Shown here: in pieces, positions 34,402 through 43,895 of the stretch
Position numbering within the stretch: position 1 is the stretch's first letter
Layout: each line of letters opens with the position of its first letter
DNA from: Desulfobacula sp.
Lineage (GTDB): Bacteria > Desulfobacterota > Desulfobacteria > Desulfobacterales > Desulfobacteraceae
Direction of reading: 5' to 3'
DNA length: 64,000 nt
Assembly: GCF_014237455.1 (NCBI RefSeq)
Contig: NZ_JABZFL010000074.1
Location: 37,723 to 101,722, forward strand
Notes under the pieces: model-generated
What the model saw: the letters and a program-made list of their open reading frames with translations, nothing else
Database searches by the model: none
Told to the model about the DNA's origin: nothing
Position numbers and translations under genes: made by a program

Positions 34402-35955
34402 ATGAAAAAATTAATTTTAATTGGTTTAAGTTTATTTATGGTTTTATCTTTTACCTGTACTGCCAGTGCCAAGACCTTAAAAGTGGGTCTTGATGCCGAC
34501 CCCGTGTCCCTTGACCCTCAGGTACAGCTTTCAGGTGGGATGCTTCAGCTCTCACACTGGGTATTTGATCCGCTTGTAAGGTGGAATAAGGATCATCAGA
34601 TTGTCCCCCGTCTTGCTTCAAAGTGGGAAAGACTGGATGAATTGACCGTTCGTTTTTATCTTTTAAAAGGCGTAAAATTTCACAGTGGCAACCCATTTAC
34701 AGCAAAAGATGTCAAATGGTCTTTTGCACGTCTGCAGAAAAGTGTTGACTTTAAAGGTCTTTTTGAACCCTTTGAAAGCGTTACCATTGTTGATGATTAC
34801 ACAGTGGATATAAAAACAAAAAAAGCCTATCCCCTTCTTTTGAACATGGCAACCTATATTTTCCCAATGGATAGTGTATTTTACACAGGAACCGATGCAA
34901 CCGGACAACCCAAAGATGCCTGTGTGAAATTTACACATACCTTTGCAAATGGAAATGAATCCGGAACGGGTGCCTTTGTTGTTAAAAAATTTGAACAGGG
35001 TGTTGTGCTTGAAATGGAACGGTTTAAAGACTACTGGGATACAAAATCTCCTGGTAATGTTGACAAAGTCGTCCTGACGCCCATTAAAAATAATGCAACA
35101 CGGGTTGCAGCGCTTTTATCCGGTGATGTTGATTTTATTTCTCCGGTTCCTCCCACAGATTTTAAACGGATTAATTCCGATTCCAAAGTTGATCTGGTTA
35201 CACTGAACGGCGGACGTATCATTACGTTTCAGATGAATCAGGATAGAGTTGCAGCCTTTAAAGATGCCAGAGTTCGAAATGCCATCTGTTATGCAGTTAA
35301 CAATACGGGTATCGTGGAAAAAATAATGAAGGGAACGGCATCAGTTGCTGCACAGCAAAGCCCTGTGGGTTATGTTGGATACAAAGAAAGCCTTAAACCA
35401 AGATTTGATCTTGATAAAGCCAAAGCCCTCATGAAAGAAGCAGGCTATGCTCAAGGGTTTGAAATTACGATGATGGCGCCAAATGATCGGTATGTTAATG
35501 ATGCAAAAATTGCAGAAGCAACCGCTCAGATGCTGGGTAAAATTGGTATTAAAGTGAATCTTAAAACCATGCCAAAGGCGCAGTACTGGGATGAATTTGA
35601 TAAAAGAGCCGCTGATATGATGATGATTGGATGGCATTCAGATACTGAAGATTCCGGTAATTTCTCTGAATTTTTAACCATGTGTACCAATGCCGACACA
35701 GGATATGGCCAGTATAACAGTGGTGCTTACTGCAACAAAAAAATTGATGAACTTGTTCTTGGTGCTCAGTCAGAGACGGATATGGCTAAAAGAGCGGCAA
35801 TGCTTAAGGAAGTGGAACAGATTCTTTTTGATGAGGCTGCCTTTTTACCATTTCACTGGCAAAATCATTCCTATGCTGCAAAGAAAAACTTTAAGATCGA
35901 ACCCATTGTTAATGCACTGAACTTTCCTTATTTTAGTGACCTTGTAGTAGAATAA
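34402..35955 (+). CDS. Peptide ABC transporter, periplasmic binding protein (first system)
   Basis: Family 5 extracellular solute-binding protein (DppA/OppA type), 517 aa from the corrected start. ATG 34402 has GGAGG five bases upstream; the track ATG 34390 overlaps that site. A signal peptide (KLILIGLSLFMVLSFTCTASA) precedes the mature KTLKVGLD start. LKGVKFHSGNPFTAKDVKWSF and the RVAALLSGDVDF segment are family landmarks. It is the first gene of a five-gene transporter operon after hypD, so substrates are probably hydroxyproline-containing peptides; this is inference from context. Confidence 0.93.
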   Translation: MKKLILIGLSLFMVLSFTCTASAKTLKVGLDADPVSLDPQVQLSGGMLQLSHWVFDPLVRWNKDHQIVPRLASKWERLDELTVRFYLLKGVKFHSGNPFTAKDVKWSFARLQKSVDFKGLFEPFESVTIVDDYTVDIKTKKAYPLLLNMATYIFPMDSVFYTGTDATGQPKDACVKFTHTFANGNESGTGAFVVKKFEQGVVLEMERFKDYWDTKSPGNVDKVVLTPIKNNATRVAALLSGDVDFISPVPPTDFKRINSDSKVDLVTLNGGRIITFQMNQDRVAAFKDARVRNAICYAVNNTGIVEKIMKGTASVAAQQSPVGYVGYKESLKPRFDLDKAKALMKEAGYAQGFEITMMAPNDRYVNDAKIAEATAQMLGKIGIKVNLKTMPKAQYWDEFDKRAADMMMIGWHSDTEDSGNFSEFLTMCTNADTGYGQYNSGAYCNKKIDELVLGAQSETDMAKRAAMLKEVEQILFDEAAFLPFHWQNHSYAAKKNFKIEPIVNALNFPYFSDLVVE

Positions 35956-35990
35956 AAAGATTAGATAATTTTAAATTATCTTACTATTCA

Positions 35991-36016
35991 CCAGGGGTCT
36001 GTTTACAGACCCCTGG
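35991..36016 (+). promoter_or_regulatory. Intercistronic hairpin after the binding-protein gene
   Basis: CCAGGGGTCTGT pairs perfectly with ACAGACCCCTGG. No T-run follows. Placed between the binding protein and permease genes, it probably stabilises the upstream mRNA or limits readthrough so that binding protein exceeds permease. Confidence 0.6.
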
Positions 36017-36048
36017 TCATCTAAATCAACACAACACAAGATAAATTT

Positions 36049-37032
36049 ATGTTTGCATTCATTATAAGAAGAGCTTTCCAGGCAATCATGGTCATGCTGG
36101 TCATCAGTTTGATTGGATTTTCAATAAAAAGCAATATTGGTGATCCGGTCAGAGACCTTGTGGGTGAAAGGGTTACACCGGCAGAAAGAGCGGCAATCGC
36201 TGATCAACTGGGTCTAAATGATCCTTTTCTCAAACAGTATACACGATTTGTAAAAAATGTTTGTCATGGTGACTTTGGAACATCTTTAATCTATCGGAAA
36301 CCCTGTCTTGAGGTCATATTAAAACATGCACCTGCAACCATTGAACTTGTTCTAGGTGCCGCCTTAATCATTATTTTAATTTCTTTACCATTGGGGGTGT
36401 TTGCAGCTTTAAAACCCAAACATCTGTTTTCCCGGTTTCTCATGGGGTTTTCTACATTAGGCGTTTCAATCCCTGTCTTTTTAACCGCTATTATGTTTAT
36501 TTATCTCTTTTCTGTGATTCTGGGCTGGCTGCCATCCTATGGCAGGGGTGAAACGGTTGATATTTTTAATAATGGCTACTGGAATTCTGGCTTTTTAACC
36601 CTGGATGGATTGCAACATCTGGTTCTCCCCTGTGTCTCTCTTGCATCGATTATGCTGCCCTTATATATCCGCCTCATCCGGTCTGAAATGATGGAGGTTC
36701 TTGAAACAGAATATATTAAATATGCCTGGGCAAAAGGCCTTGCGCCCATGCGCATCTGGCTTGTTCACGCCTTTAAAAACACGTTGCTTCCCGTTGTCAC
36801 TGTTTTTGGTTTACAAATTGGTATTATGTTTGCTTTTACAATCCTTACTGAAACCGTTTTTCAATGGCAGGGCATGGGGTTTATGTTTTTAGAAGCAATA
36901 GAACGGGCTGATATTTCTCTTTTAATTGCATATCTGGTTATCGTGGCAAGTGTATTTGTTTTAGTCAATACTGTGGTTGATATATTTTATGGATTTATTA
37001 ATCCCACAGTCAGAATATCAGGAACAAAATGA
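36049..37032 (+). CDS. Peptide ABC transporter permease, DppB-like (first system)
   Basis: Inner-membrane permease subunit, 327 aa, with six hydrophobic segments starting at AFQAIMVMLVISLIGFSI. GDPVRDLVGERVTPAERAAI after the first segment is characteristic of DppB/OppB. The EAA loop (EYIKYAWAKGLAPMRIWLVHAFKN) contacts the ATPases. It overlaps the next permease gene by four bases. Pairing with the DppC-like subunit forms the channel for peptides delivered by the binding protein. Confidence 0.93.
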   Translation: MFAFIIRRAFQAIMVMLVISLIGFSIKSNIGDPVRDLVGERVTPAERAAIADQLGLNDPFLKQYTRFVKNVCHGDFGTSLIYRKPCLEVILKHAPATIELVLGAALIIILISLPLGVFAALKPKHLFSRFLMGFSTLGVSIPVFLTAIMFIYLFSVILGWLPSYGRGETVDIFNNGYWNSGFLTLDGLQHLVLPCVSLASIMLPLYIRLIRSEMMEVLETEYIKYAWAKGLAPMRIWLVHAFKNTLLPVVTVFGLQIGIMFAFTILTETVFQWQGMGFMFLEAIERADISLLIAYLVIVASVFVLVNTVVDIFYGFINPTVRISGTK

Positions 37033-37949
37033 AAAGTTCATTACAAAAATTTAAAGAGTCATATTTTCTATACAGCTTCAAACAGGATAAAGTTGCCATG
37101 GCAAGCTTTATTGCAATTGTCATATTTATCATCCTCGCAATCACAGCGCCATGGATTGCGCCAATGGATCCCTATGATGCCAACAATATCGATATTATGA
37201 ACTCTGAAATCCCTCCAAGCTGGAATGAAGGAGGGGAAAAAAGTTTTCCTTTGGGCACGGATAACATGGGAAGAGATATGCTTTCCACAATGTTATATGG
37301 TCTTAGAACATCCATAATGATCGGCATAGGCGCTGTGTCACTTCAGGCATTCATCGGTATTTTCATGGGATTGTCGGCAGGATATCTTGGGGGGAAAACC
37401 GATGCCATACTGATGCGGATAGCAGATATTCAATTTTCATTTCCGTATCTTATGCTGGCAATACTGGTGGGTGCAATTTTCCAGATTATTTTTGGCATCG
37501 GCCGATACGAACAACTGGCAGTCCCTCTTCTAATACTGATCATTGGTTTTGCGGAATGGCCAATGTACGCAAGAACCATTCGTGCTTCTGTCATGAGAGA
37601 AAAAAATAAAGAATATGTTGAAGCTGCAAAAGTCATCGGGTTATCAAAGTCAGTCATAATGGTCAGACATGTCCTGCCCAACTCCCTTACCTCCCTGATG
37701 GTTATTTCAACCATACAGATTGCAAATGCAGTTATGAGTGAAGCAGCCCTGTCTTTTCTGGGCCTGGGCATGCCGGTTACAATGCCTTCCCTGGGTTCTC
37801 TTATCAGGTCCGGGTTTGACTATATTTTCTCAGGATCATGGTGGATTACGGTTTTCCCCGGCGTTCTGCTTATTTTATTTGTACTTTCGATTAACCTGCT
37901 GGGTGACTGGCTAAGGGATGTACTTAACCCGAAACTTTATAAAGGATAG
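37029..37949 (+). CDS. Peptide ABC transporter permease, DppC-like (first system)
   Basis: Second permease subunit, 306 aa. The long N-terminal cytoplasmic segment, first membrane helix (FIAIVIFIILAITAPWIA) and periplasmic PLGTDNMGRDMLS motif are typical of DppC/OppC. The EAA loop is EYVEAAKVIGLSKSVIMVRHVLPN. Start overlaps the stop of the DppB-like gene (ATGA), indicating coupled translation. An 11-base gap separates it from the first ATPase gene. Confidence 0.93.
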   Translation: MKSSLQKFKESYFLYSFKQDKVAMASFIAIVIFIILAITAPWIAPMDPYDANNIDIMNSEIPPSWNEGGEKSFPLGTDNMGRDMLSTMLYGLRTSIMIGIGAVSLQAFIGIFMGLSAGYLGGKTDAILMRIADIQFSFPYLMLAILVGAIFQIIFGIGRYEQLAVPLLILIIGFAEWPMYARTIRASVMREKNKEYVEAAKVIGLSKSVIMVRHVLPNSLTSLMVISTIQIANAVMSEAALSFLGLGMPVTMPSLGSLIRSGFDYIFSGSWWITVFPGVLLILFVLSINLLGDWLRDVLNPKLYKG

Positions 37950-37960
37950 GATTTTTTTTA

Positions 37961-38920
37961 ATGTCTCACCTATTAGAACTTCATGATCTTGAAGTAAAAT
38001 TTGCATTGAGAACAGGCGATATTATAGCCATTGATGGTGTGGATTTGACTCTGGACAAAGGGGAAACTTTAGGATTGGTTGGAGAAAGCGGCGCCGGTAA
38101 ATCTGTTACAGGGTTCTCAATCATAAATCTTATCAGCAAGCCCGGATATATCTCAAAAGGCAAAATTATTTTTGATGGAGAAGTGATAAGTTCATTTTCC
38201 GATGAAAAGATGCGTGAAATCAGGGGAAATAAAATAAGTATGATTTTTCAGGATCCAATGATGACCTTGAATCCAGTTTTTACCATTGGCACCCAAATGA
38301 TTGAAACCCTGCTTGCCCATAAAAATATTTCAAAATCGGAAGCCACAAAGATTGCGCTTGAAAAACTTCAAAAAGTACAAATCCCGTCACCTGAAACACG
38401 GCTTGACCAGTATCCTCATGAATTATCAGGCGGCATGCGTCAAAGAATCATTATAGCGATTGCACTGCTTACGGATCCTCAAATCATTATTGCAGACGAA
38501 CCCACAACTGCCCTGGACGTCACAATCCAGGCTGAAATCATGGATCTTTTACAAGAGCTGTGTGAAACAGATCATATGTCCCTGATCTTAATTACCCATG
38601 ACCTTGCCGTTGTTTCCCAGGTTACTGAAGAAATAGCTGTAATGTATGCTGGAAAGATTATTGAATCAGGTGCCACCAATGAAGTCATATCCAATCCCCG
38701 ACATCCTTATACCAAAGGACTGATTAATTCCATCCCAGGATCAATAAAACCTGGAGAAAAACTTCAGCAGATTCCCGGTATGATGCCGACACTTTCAAAA
38801 ATTCCACCCGGGTGTGCATTTAATCCAAGATGCTTAGAAAAAATAGGAATTTGCGAAACCAATATTCCTGAGCCTAAAAAAACCGATGTTGGAACGATGG
38901 CGTCATGTCATCTGATATAA
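37961..38920 (+). CDS. Peptide ABC transporter ATPase, DppD-like (first system)
   Basis: Cytoplasmic ATP-binding subunit, 319 aa. Walker A is GESGAGKS, the signature LSGGMRQR, and Walker [13 protein letters not shown]. The C-terminal oligopeptide-transporter extension has the cysteine-containing motif PPGCAFNPRC, which in DppD/OppD relatives can bind an Fe-S cluster. It partners the DppF-like ATPase immediately downstream, whose reading frame starts close to this stop. Confidence 0.94.
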   Translation: MSHLLELHDLEVKFALRTGDIIAIDGVDLTLDKGETLGLVGESGAGKSVTGFSIINLISKPGYISKGKIIFDGEVISSFSDEKMREIRGNKISMIFQDPMMTLNPVFTIGTQMIETLLAHKNISKSEATKIALEKLQKVQIPSPETRLDQYPHELSGGMRQRIIIAIALLTDPQIIIADEPTTALDVTIQAEIMDLLQELCETDHMSLILITHDLAVVSQVTEEIAVMYAGKIIESGATNEVISNPRHPYTKGLINSIPGSIKPGEKLQQIPGMMPTLSKIPPGCAFNPRCLEKIGICETNIPEPKKTDVGTMASCHLI

Positions 38921-38934
38921 GGAAACTAAAAAAA

Positions 38935-39951
38935 ATGTCTACCCCCATTCTGACCATTGATAACGTTGTTAAACATTTTGACATTACAGGCGGATTTCTT
39001 GATCAAATCCGATTTAAAAATGGAAAATTCAAACTGGAAAAGACAACGGTTAAAGCGGTCAACAATGTATCGCTTTCTATTAACCAAGGAGAAACCTTAA
39101 GTGTTGTTGGAGAAAGCGGGTGTGGAAAATCAACCCTTGCAAGGGTTGTTATGGGGCTCTATGCGCCAAATTCAGGACAGATCCTTTATAGCGGCAAAAG
39201 AATTGACAACCTCAGCCATAAAGAGATGCTGCCCTTTAGAAAAAAAATGCAGATGATCTTTCAGGATCCTTATGCTTCCTTAAACCCCAGAAAAACAGTA
39301 CAAAGGACATTAGAAGAGCCTTTAAGATTCCATAACCCTAAAATGTCTTCAAAAAAAATTTACGATAAAATTGAAGAGATCATGGAGCAGGTCGGGGTTG
39401 ACCCTGCATGGGCGAAAAGATTCCCCCATGAGTTCTCAGGGGGTCAGAGACAGAGAATAAGTATCGCACGGGGGTTAATACTTGATCCTGAGTTAATCGT
39501 TGCAGACGAACCTGTCTCAGCACTGGATGTATCCATACAGGCTCAAATTTTGAACCTGCTGATGGAAACCGGTAAAAAACGAAGGTTAACCTATCTTTTT
39601 ATTACCCATGACTTATCCGTTGTACAGCACATCAGCACCAATGTTGCCGTTATGTATCTGGGGAACTTATGTGAACTCGCTGACTCAGGAACGCTTTTTG
39701 AAAACCCCCGTCATCCTTATACAAAAGCGCTTTTAAGTGCTATCCCCAAAATTGGTGAAACATCAGAAAAGCATATCAAGCTTAAAGGTGAGGTTCCCAC
39801 TCCGATTCATCTCCCGTCGGGATGTGTTTTTCATGACAGGTGTGTCCACGCAAATGAAAGATGTGTCAATCAGATTCCTGAATTATTGACATTAGATAAT
39901 GGCACGTGCGTCGCCTGCCATGCAGTGGAGGAAAACAGGGTAATATCCTGA
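38935..39951 (+). CDS. Peptide ABC transporter ATPase, DppF-like (first system)
   Basis: Second ATPase, 338 aa from the corrected start. ATG 38935 has AAGGAAA about ten bases upstream; the track start at 38905 lies inside the previous gene. Walker A GESGCGKS, signature FSGGQRQR and Walker B LIVADEPVSALD are intact, and the C-terminal PSGCVFHDRC motif is present. An insertion (GGFLDQIRFKNGKFKLEK) near the N-terminus is common in the DppF type. It ends the first transporter operon, 17 bases from the convergent second system. Confidence 0.93.
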   Translation: MSTPILTIDNVVKHFDITGGFLDQIRFKNGKFKLEKTTVKAVNNVSLSINQGETLSVVGESGCGKSTLARVVMGLYAPNSGQILYSGKRIDNLSHKEMLPFRKKMQMIFQDPYASLNPRKTVQRTLEEPLRFHNPKMSSKKIYDKIEEIMEQVGVDPAWAKRFPHEFSGGQRQRISIARGLILDPELIVADEPVSALDVSIQAQILNLLMETGKKRRLTYLFITHDLSVVQHISTNVAVMYLGNLCELADSGTLFENPRHPYTKALLSAIPKIGETSEKHIKLKGEVPTPIHLPSGCVFHDRCVHANERCVNQIPELLTLDNGTCVACHAVEENRVIS

Positions 39952-39968
39952 TAACAGGGATTGTTCTA

Positions 39969-40943
39969 TTAAATAAAAAAGCAGGCTGCAAAATGCCCTT
40001 TTTCATGTTCGATAAATTCAGGTTCCTTTTGGGAACAGATATCCTGCCGTTTAGGACATCGGGTATGAAACCTGCAACCGGGCGGTGGGTTTATCGGGCT
40101 GGGCACATCTCCCATCAATGGCAGTGATTTCCTCTGGTAATTGGGGTCAGGCATGGGTGAAGACGATAAAAGGGCTTTGGTATAAGGGTGCAAAGAATTT
40201 TTATATAACTCTCCTGATTCGGCAAATTCAACGATTTTTCCAAGGTACATGACAGCGACTCTGTCTGAAATATATTCCACTACATGCAGGTCATGGGAAA
40301 TAAACAGGTATGTCAGATTGAACTTTTCCTGAAGGTCTTTCAACAGGTTGATCACCTGGGCCTGGATGGAGACATCAAGGGCTGAGACGGCTTCATCACA
40401 GACAATGAATTCAGGTTTCAGAGCAATCGCTCTGGCAATACCGATTCTCTGTCGCTGTCCACCGGAAAACTGGTGGGGATACCTTCGCATGTATTCTTTT
40501 CCAAGTCCTACTGTTTCAAGTATCTCAGCTACTTCCCTGTCCCTTTGTGACCTGCTGCGCATCCCATGGACCAGGAGAGGTTCTCCTATGATCTGGGAAA
40601 TTGATTTTCTCGGGTTAAGAGAGGAAAAAGGATCCTGGAAAATGATCTGCATTCTTTTTCTCAACTGGCGCATTGCTTCAGGTTCCAGATTTCCGATTCC
40701 CTGATCCTGGAAAAACACCTTGCCCGAGGTAGGCTCTTCCAGTCTTAAAATTGTTCTTCCAAGTGTTGATTTACCACATCCGGATTCTCCTACAAGCCCC
40801 AGGGTCTCGCCTTGTTGAATAGTGAGGCTGACGTTATCTACTGCTTTGACCGAGGCAATCTCCTTCATTAAAATACCACCCTTGATGGGATAATACTTAA
40901 CCAGGTTTTCTACTCTGAGTAATGTTTTGGAATGATTAAGCAT
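39969..40943 (-). CDS. Peptide ABC transporter ATPase, DppF-like (second system)
   Basis: A 324-aa ATPase with Walker A GESGCGKS, signature FSGGQRQR, Walker [13 protein letters not shown] and C-terminal [10 protein letters not shown]. Walker B has Cys-Asp-Glu-Ala where the first system has Ala-Asp-Glu-Pro, a variation seen in DppF-type subunits. It is the last gene of the second, minus-strand transporter operon and overlaps its DppD-like neighbour by eight bases. Only 17 bases separate it from the convergent first system, with no terminator between them. Confidence 0.93.
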   Translation of the reverse strand: MLNHSKTLLRVENLVKYYPIKGGILMKEIASVKAVDNVSLTIQQGETLGLVGESGCGKSTLGRTILRLEEPTSGKVFFQDQGIGNLEPEAMRQLRKRMQIIFQDPFSSLNPRKSISQIIGEPLLVHGMRSRSQRDREVAEILETVGLGKEYMRRYPHQFSGGQRQRIGIARAIALKPEFIVCDEAVSALDVSIQAQVINLLKDLQEKFNLTYLFISHDLHVVEYISDRVAVMYLGKIVEFAESGELYKNSLHPYTKALLSSSPMPDPNYQRKSLPLMGDVPSPINPPPGCRFHTRCPKRQDICSQKEPEFIEHEKGHFAACFFI

Positions 40944-41913
40944 ATTTTAAACACCGTACCATATGATTTTTACTTATATTACAGATCTGAGGACTTGTGG
41001 TCATGCAGTCCTTGAACACATCCGGACAACGATTTGAAAAATAGCATCCTTGGGGAAGATCGAATAATGACGGGACCGAACCTTTTATAGTCTGCAGCCT
41101 GTTCATGTCCATATTTTTGCCCAGAACAGGTATGGACTCCATCAATCCGATGGTATAGGGATGCTTGGGGTTGGCAAACAGGGTTTTGACGTCGGCGTAT
41201 TCAACGATTTTCCCTGCATACATGACGGCCACCATCTGGGCCATTTCCGCAATCACCCCAAGGTCATGGGTGATAAATAAAATTGCGGCCCCTGTTTCAG
41301 ATTTCAAGCGGTTCATCAGATCAAGGATCTGGGCTTGAATGGTTACATCCAAAGCTGTGGTGGGTTCATCGGCAATCATCAGTCTGGGGTTGCATGCCAG
41401 TGCCATGGCAATCATGACTCTCTGGCGCATACCCCCGCTCATTTGATGGGGATATTCGTCAATCCTTGTCTGCTGGTCCGGAATTCCAACCAGTTTGAAC
41501 ATTTCAATTACCCGGTTTTTCAATTCTTTTTTGGATAGATTCTTATGAAGTTCAATGACTTCCGAAACCTGATCTCCCACAGTGAAAACCGGGTTCAAAG
41601 AAGTCATGGGTTCCTGAAAGATCATACTGATCTTGTTGCCCCTGACTTTTCTCATCTGCTTCTCGGTGGCTTTTACCAGATCCTTTCCGTCAAATAGGAT
41701 TTTTCCGCTCACAATTTTTCCGGGAGGCTCCGGAATCAGCCTCATGATGGAATGTGCAGTCACACTTTTTCCGCATCCAGATTCTCCCACTAGTCCTAAG
41801 GTCTGGCCAGGTGCGATGGTGATGCTGACATTATCAACAGCCTTGGCAATCCAGTCCCTGACGAAAAAATGTGTTCTAAGTTCTATTATATCAAGTAGAT
41901 TGTCGTTATCCAT
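40936..41913 (-). CDS. Peptide ABC transporter ATPase, DppD-like (second system)
   Basis: A 325-aa ATPase. Walker A GESGCGKS, signature MSGGMRQR, Walker [13 protein letters not shown] and the C-terminal [10 protein letters not shown] motif are all intact. It overlaps the DppF-like gene downstream and begins one base after the DppC-like stop. Its sequence differs clearly from the first system's DppD, so this is not a recent tandem duplication. Confidence 0.93.
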   Translation of the reverse strand: MDNDNLLDIIELRTHFFVRDWIAKAVDNVSITIAPGQTLGLVGESGCGKSVTAHSIMRLIPEPPGKIVSGKILFDGKDLVKATEKQMRKVRGNKISMIFQEPMTSLNPVFTVGDQVSEVIELHKNLSKKELKNRVIEMFKLVGIPDQQTRIDEYPHQMSGGMRQRVMIAMALACNPRLMIADEPTTALDVTIQAQILDLMNRLKSETGAAILFITHDLGVIAEMAQMVAVMYAGKIVEYADVKTLFANPKHPYTIGLMESIPVLGKNMDMNRLQTIKGSVPSLFDLPQGCYFSNRCPDVFKDCMTTSPQICNISKNHMVRCLKYA

Positions 41914-41914
41914 T

Positions 41915-42808
41915 TTAATCCCTCATTCGCGGATCAAGAGCATCCCTTAATCCATCACCCAGCAGGTTGAATCCTAAAACAGCAAATAAAATAGCAAGTC
42001 CCGGCAGGGTCATAACCCATGAAGCCCTTAAAATCAATGATCTGCTCTGGGCAATCATTGCACCCCATTCGGGTGTGGGTGGCTGAGCACCCAGGCCCAG
42101 AAAGCTTAAGGCGGCCGCATCAAGAATGGCACTGGCAAAATTTAATGTTGTCTGGACAATGAGGGGGCCCAGGCAATTGGGAAGAATGGCAATAAAAATA
42201 ATTCTGAATTCATTTGCCCCGATGGCCCTGGCAGCTGTCACATAGTCTTTCTCACATTCTTCAAGAACACTTCCCCGGACAATTCTTGCAAATCTGGGAA
42301 TATAGGTTATTCCGATGGCAATCATGGCATTTTTCAGACTGGGTCCAAGATAGGCAACAATCACGATGGCCAGAAGAATATAGGGAAAAGAAAGAATAAT
42401 ATCCATAATTCTCATGGTGATATTATCTATCCATCCTTTCTTGTATCCTGAAACAGCACCGATCAGGGTGCCGAAAAAGAATGCAAGACTCACGCTGATG
42501 ACAGATACCAACAGTGAGATTCTGGCGCCGTATATCAATCTGGAAAGTATGTCCCGCCCCAGGTCATCCGTACCGAGCAGATTCTTGGTAGTGCCGCCTT
42601 CGTACCAGACAGGGGGCTTGAGTTGGTCGTATAGGGATGTCTCGATCGGATCATGGGGACTGATATAGGGGGCAAATATAGCAACCATGATGAAAATGAC
42701 AATAATAATCAGTCCTGCAACGGCTGTTTTATTCCGCCACAACTGACTGAGCTGTTCCAGCATGGGATGCCGGTCCAGGGTTTTTTTGTTAGTATTTTTC
42801 TTGCTCAT
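41915..42808 (-). CDS. Peptide ABC transporter permease, DppC-like (second system)
   Basis: A 297-aa permease with an N-terminal cytoplasmic stretch, the LLGTDDLGRDILSRLIYGAR motif after the first membrane helix, and an EAA loop (DYVTAARAIGANEFRIIFIAILPN). Hydrophobic segments fit six membrane helices. It lies between the DppB-like and DppD-like genes with tight spacing, as in the usual dppBCDF order. Confidence 0.93.
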   Translation of the reverse strand: MSKKNTNKKTLDRHPMLEQLSQLWRNKTAVAGLIIIVIFIMVAIFAPYISPHDPIETSLYDQLKPPVWYEGGTTKNLLGTDDLGRDILSRLIYGARISLLVSVISVSLAFFFGTLIGAVSGYKKGWIDNITMRIMDIILSFPYILLAIVIVAYLGPSLKNAMIAIGITYIPRFARIVRGSVLEECEKDYVTAARAIGANEFRIIFIAILPNCLGPLIVQTTLNFASAILDAAALSFLGLGAQPPTPEWGAMIAQSRSLILRASWVMTLPGLAILFAVLGFNLLGDGLRDALDPRMRD

Positions 42809-42824
42809 AAACTTTACTTTTGGG

Positions 42825-43829
42825 TTATTTGATACTGATTTTAGGATTTATTACTGCATAGAGAAGATCAACAAACAGGTTAATCATGATAAAGATAGTG
42901 GCAATAATCAATGTCCCGCCCTGGATAACCATGTAGTCCCTCTGCATGACCGCATCATACATCCATTTGCCGACTCCGGGCCAGGCGAAAATGGTCTCGG
43001 TCAGGATAGCACCGCACAAAAGTACGCCGAACTGAAGGCCTATGGTCGTGACAACCGGAATCAATGCATTCCTCAATGCATGTTTGTAAACAACTTTGAA
43101 TTTGGAAAGCCCTTTGGCCATTGCGGTTTTAATGTAGTCCTGTTTTAAGACCTCAAGCATGCTGGATCGGGTCATTCTGGCAATAATTGCCGTGGGAATA
43201 GTACTTAAAGTCACAGCAGGCATGATCAGATGCCAGATTGAATCTTTGAGTGCCACCCAGTTTTTAGTGATAATGGAATCAAGCACATAAAAATTTGTCA
43301 CGACTTCCAGGTCGATCAAAACGCTCAAACGGCCGGAAATGGGCAGCCACCCGAGATTGACGGAAAATATCAGCATCAGCACAAGGCCCAGCCAGAATAT
43401 GGGCATACTGACCCCTGTCAAGGCACCTAACATGCTCAGGTAGTCAAACACGGAATACTGCTTTGTGGCGGAAATAATCCCCAATATGATCCCCACAAAA
43501 CATGAAATAAACAAGGCACACACAGACAATTCCAAGGTTGCAGGAAATCTGTGTTTGATCTCAGTCCAGACCTTTTGCCTTGTAAATATGGTTTCGCCAA
43601 GATCTCCTTTCATCAGGCGTTTCATGAACATGCCGTACTGGACATGAAGCGGTTCATTTAAGCCTAAGTGTTCCCTGACTTGATGAAGGGATTCTTCTGT
43701 TGCCCTCTCCCCCAGCATAAGTTCGGCTGGATCTCCCGGGGTCAGACGAAGCATAAAAAAGACGATCAATGACACGCCTAAAAGTGTTGGAACAAGAATA
43801 AAAATACGTCTAATAATATAAGCTAACAT
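42825..43829 (-). CDS. Peptide ABC transporter permease, DppB-like (second system)
   Basis: A 334-aa permease. The first helix (FILVPTLLGVSLIVFFML) is followed by the family motif RLTPGDPAELMLGERATEE, and the EAA loop is DYIKTAMAKGLSKFKVVYKHALRN. The ATG at 43829 has no clear ribosome site, so expression may depend on readthrough past the hairpin after the binding-protein gene. Confidence 0.93.
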   Translation of the reverse strand: MLAYIIRRIFILVPTLLGVSLIVFFMLRLTPGDPAELMLGERATEESLHQVREHLGLNEPLHVQYGMFMKRLMKGDLGETIFTRQKVWTEIKHRFPATLELSVCALFISCFVGIILGIISATKQYSVFDYLSMLGALTGVSMPIFWLGLVLMLIFSVNLGWLPISGRLSVLIDLEVVTNFYVLDSIITKNWVALKDSIWHLIMPAVTLSTIPTAIIARMTRSSMLEVLKQDYIKTAMAKGLSKFKVVYKHALRNALIPVVTTIGLQFGVLLCGAILTETIFAWPGVGKWMYDAVMQRDYMVIQGGTLIIATIFIMINLFVDLLYAVINPKISIK

Positions 43830-43856
43830 AATGTTATGATAATGTGTTTGAAAAGA

Positions 43857-43880
43857 AAAAGAGCTCTTTCAAGCTCTTTT
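43857..43880 (-). terminator. Hairpin between binding protein and permease genes (second system)
   Basis: AAAAGAGCT pairs with AGCTCTTTT around a six-base loop, and on the minus strand it ends in TTTTTCTTTT. It probably terminates most transcripts after the binding-protein gene. The first system has a hairpin in the same place. Confidence 0.65.
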
Positions 43881-43895
43881 CCTTTTTTTAGGTGT

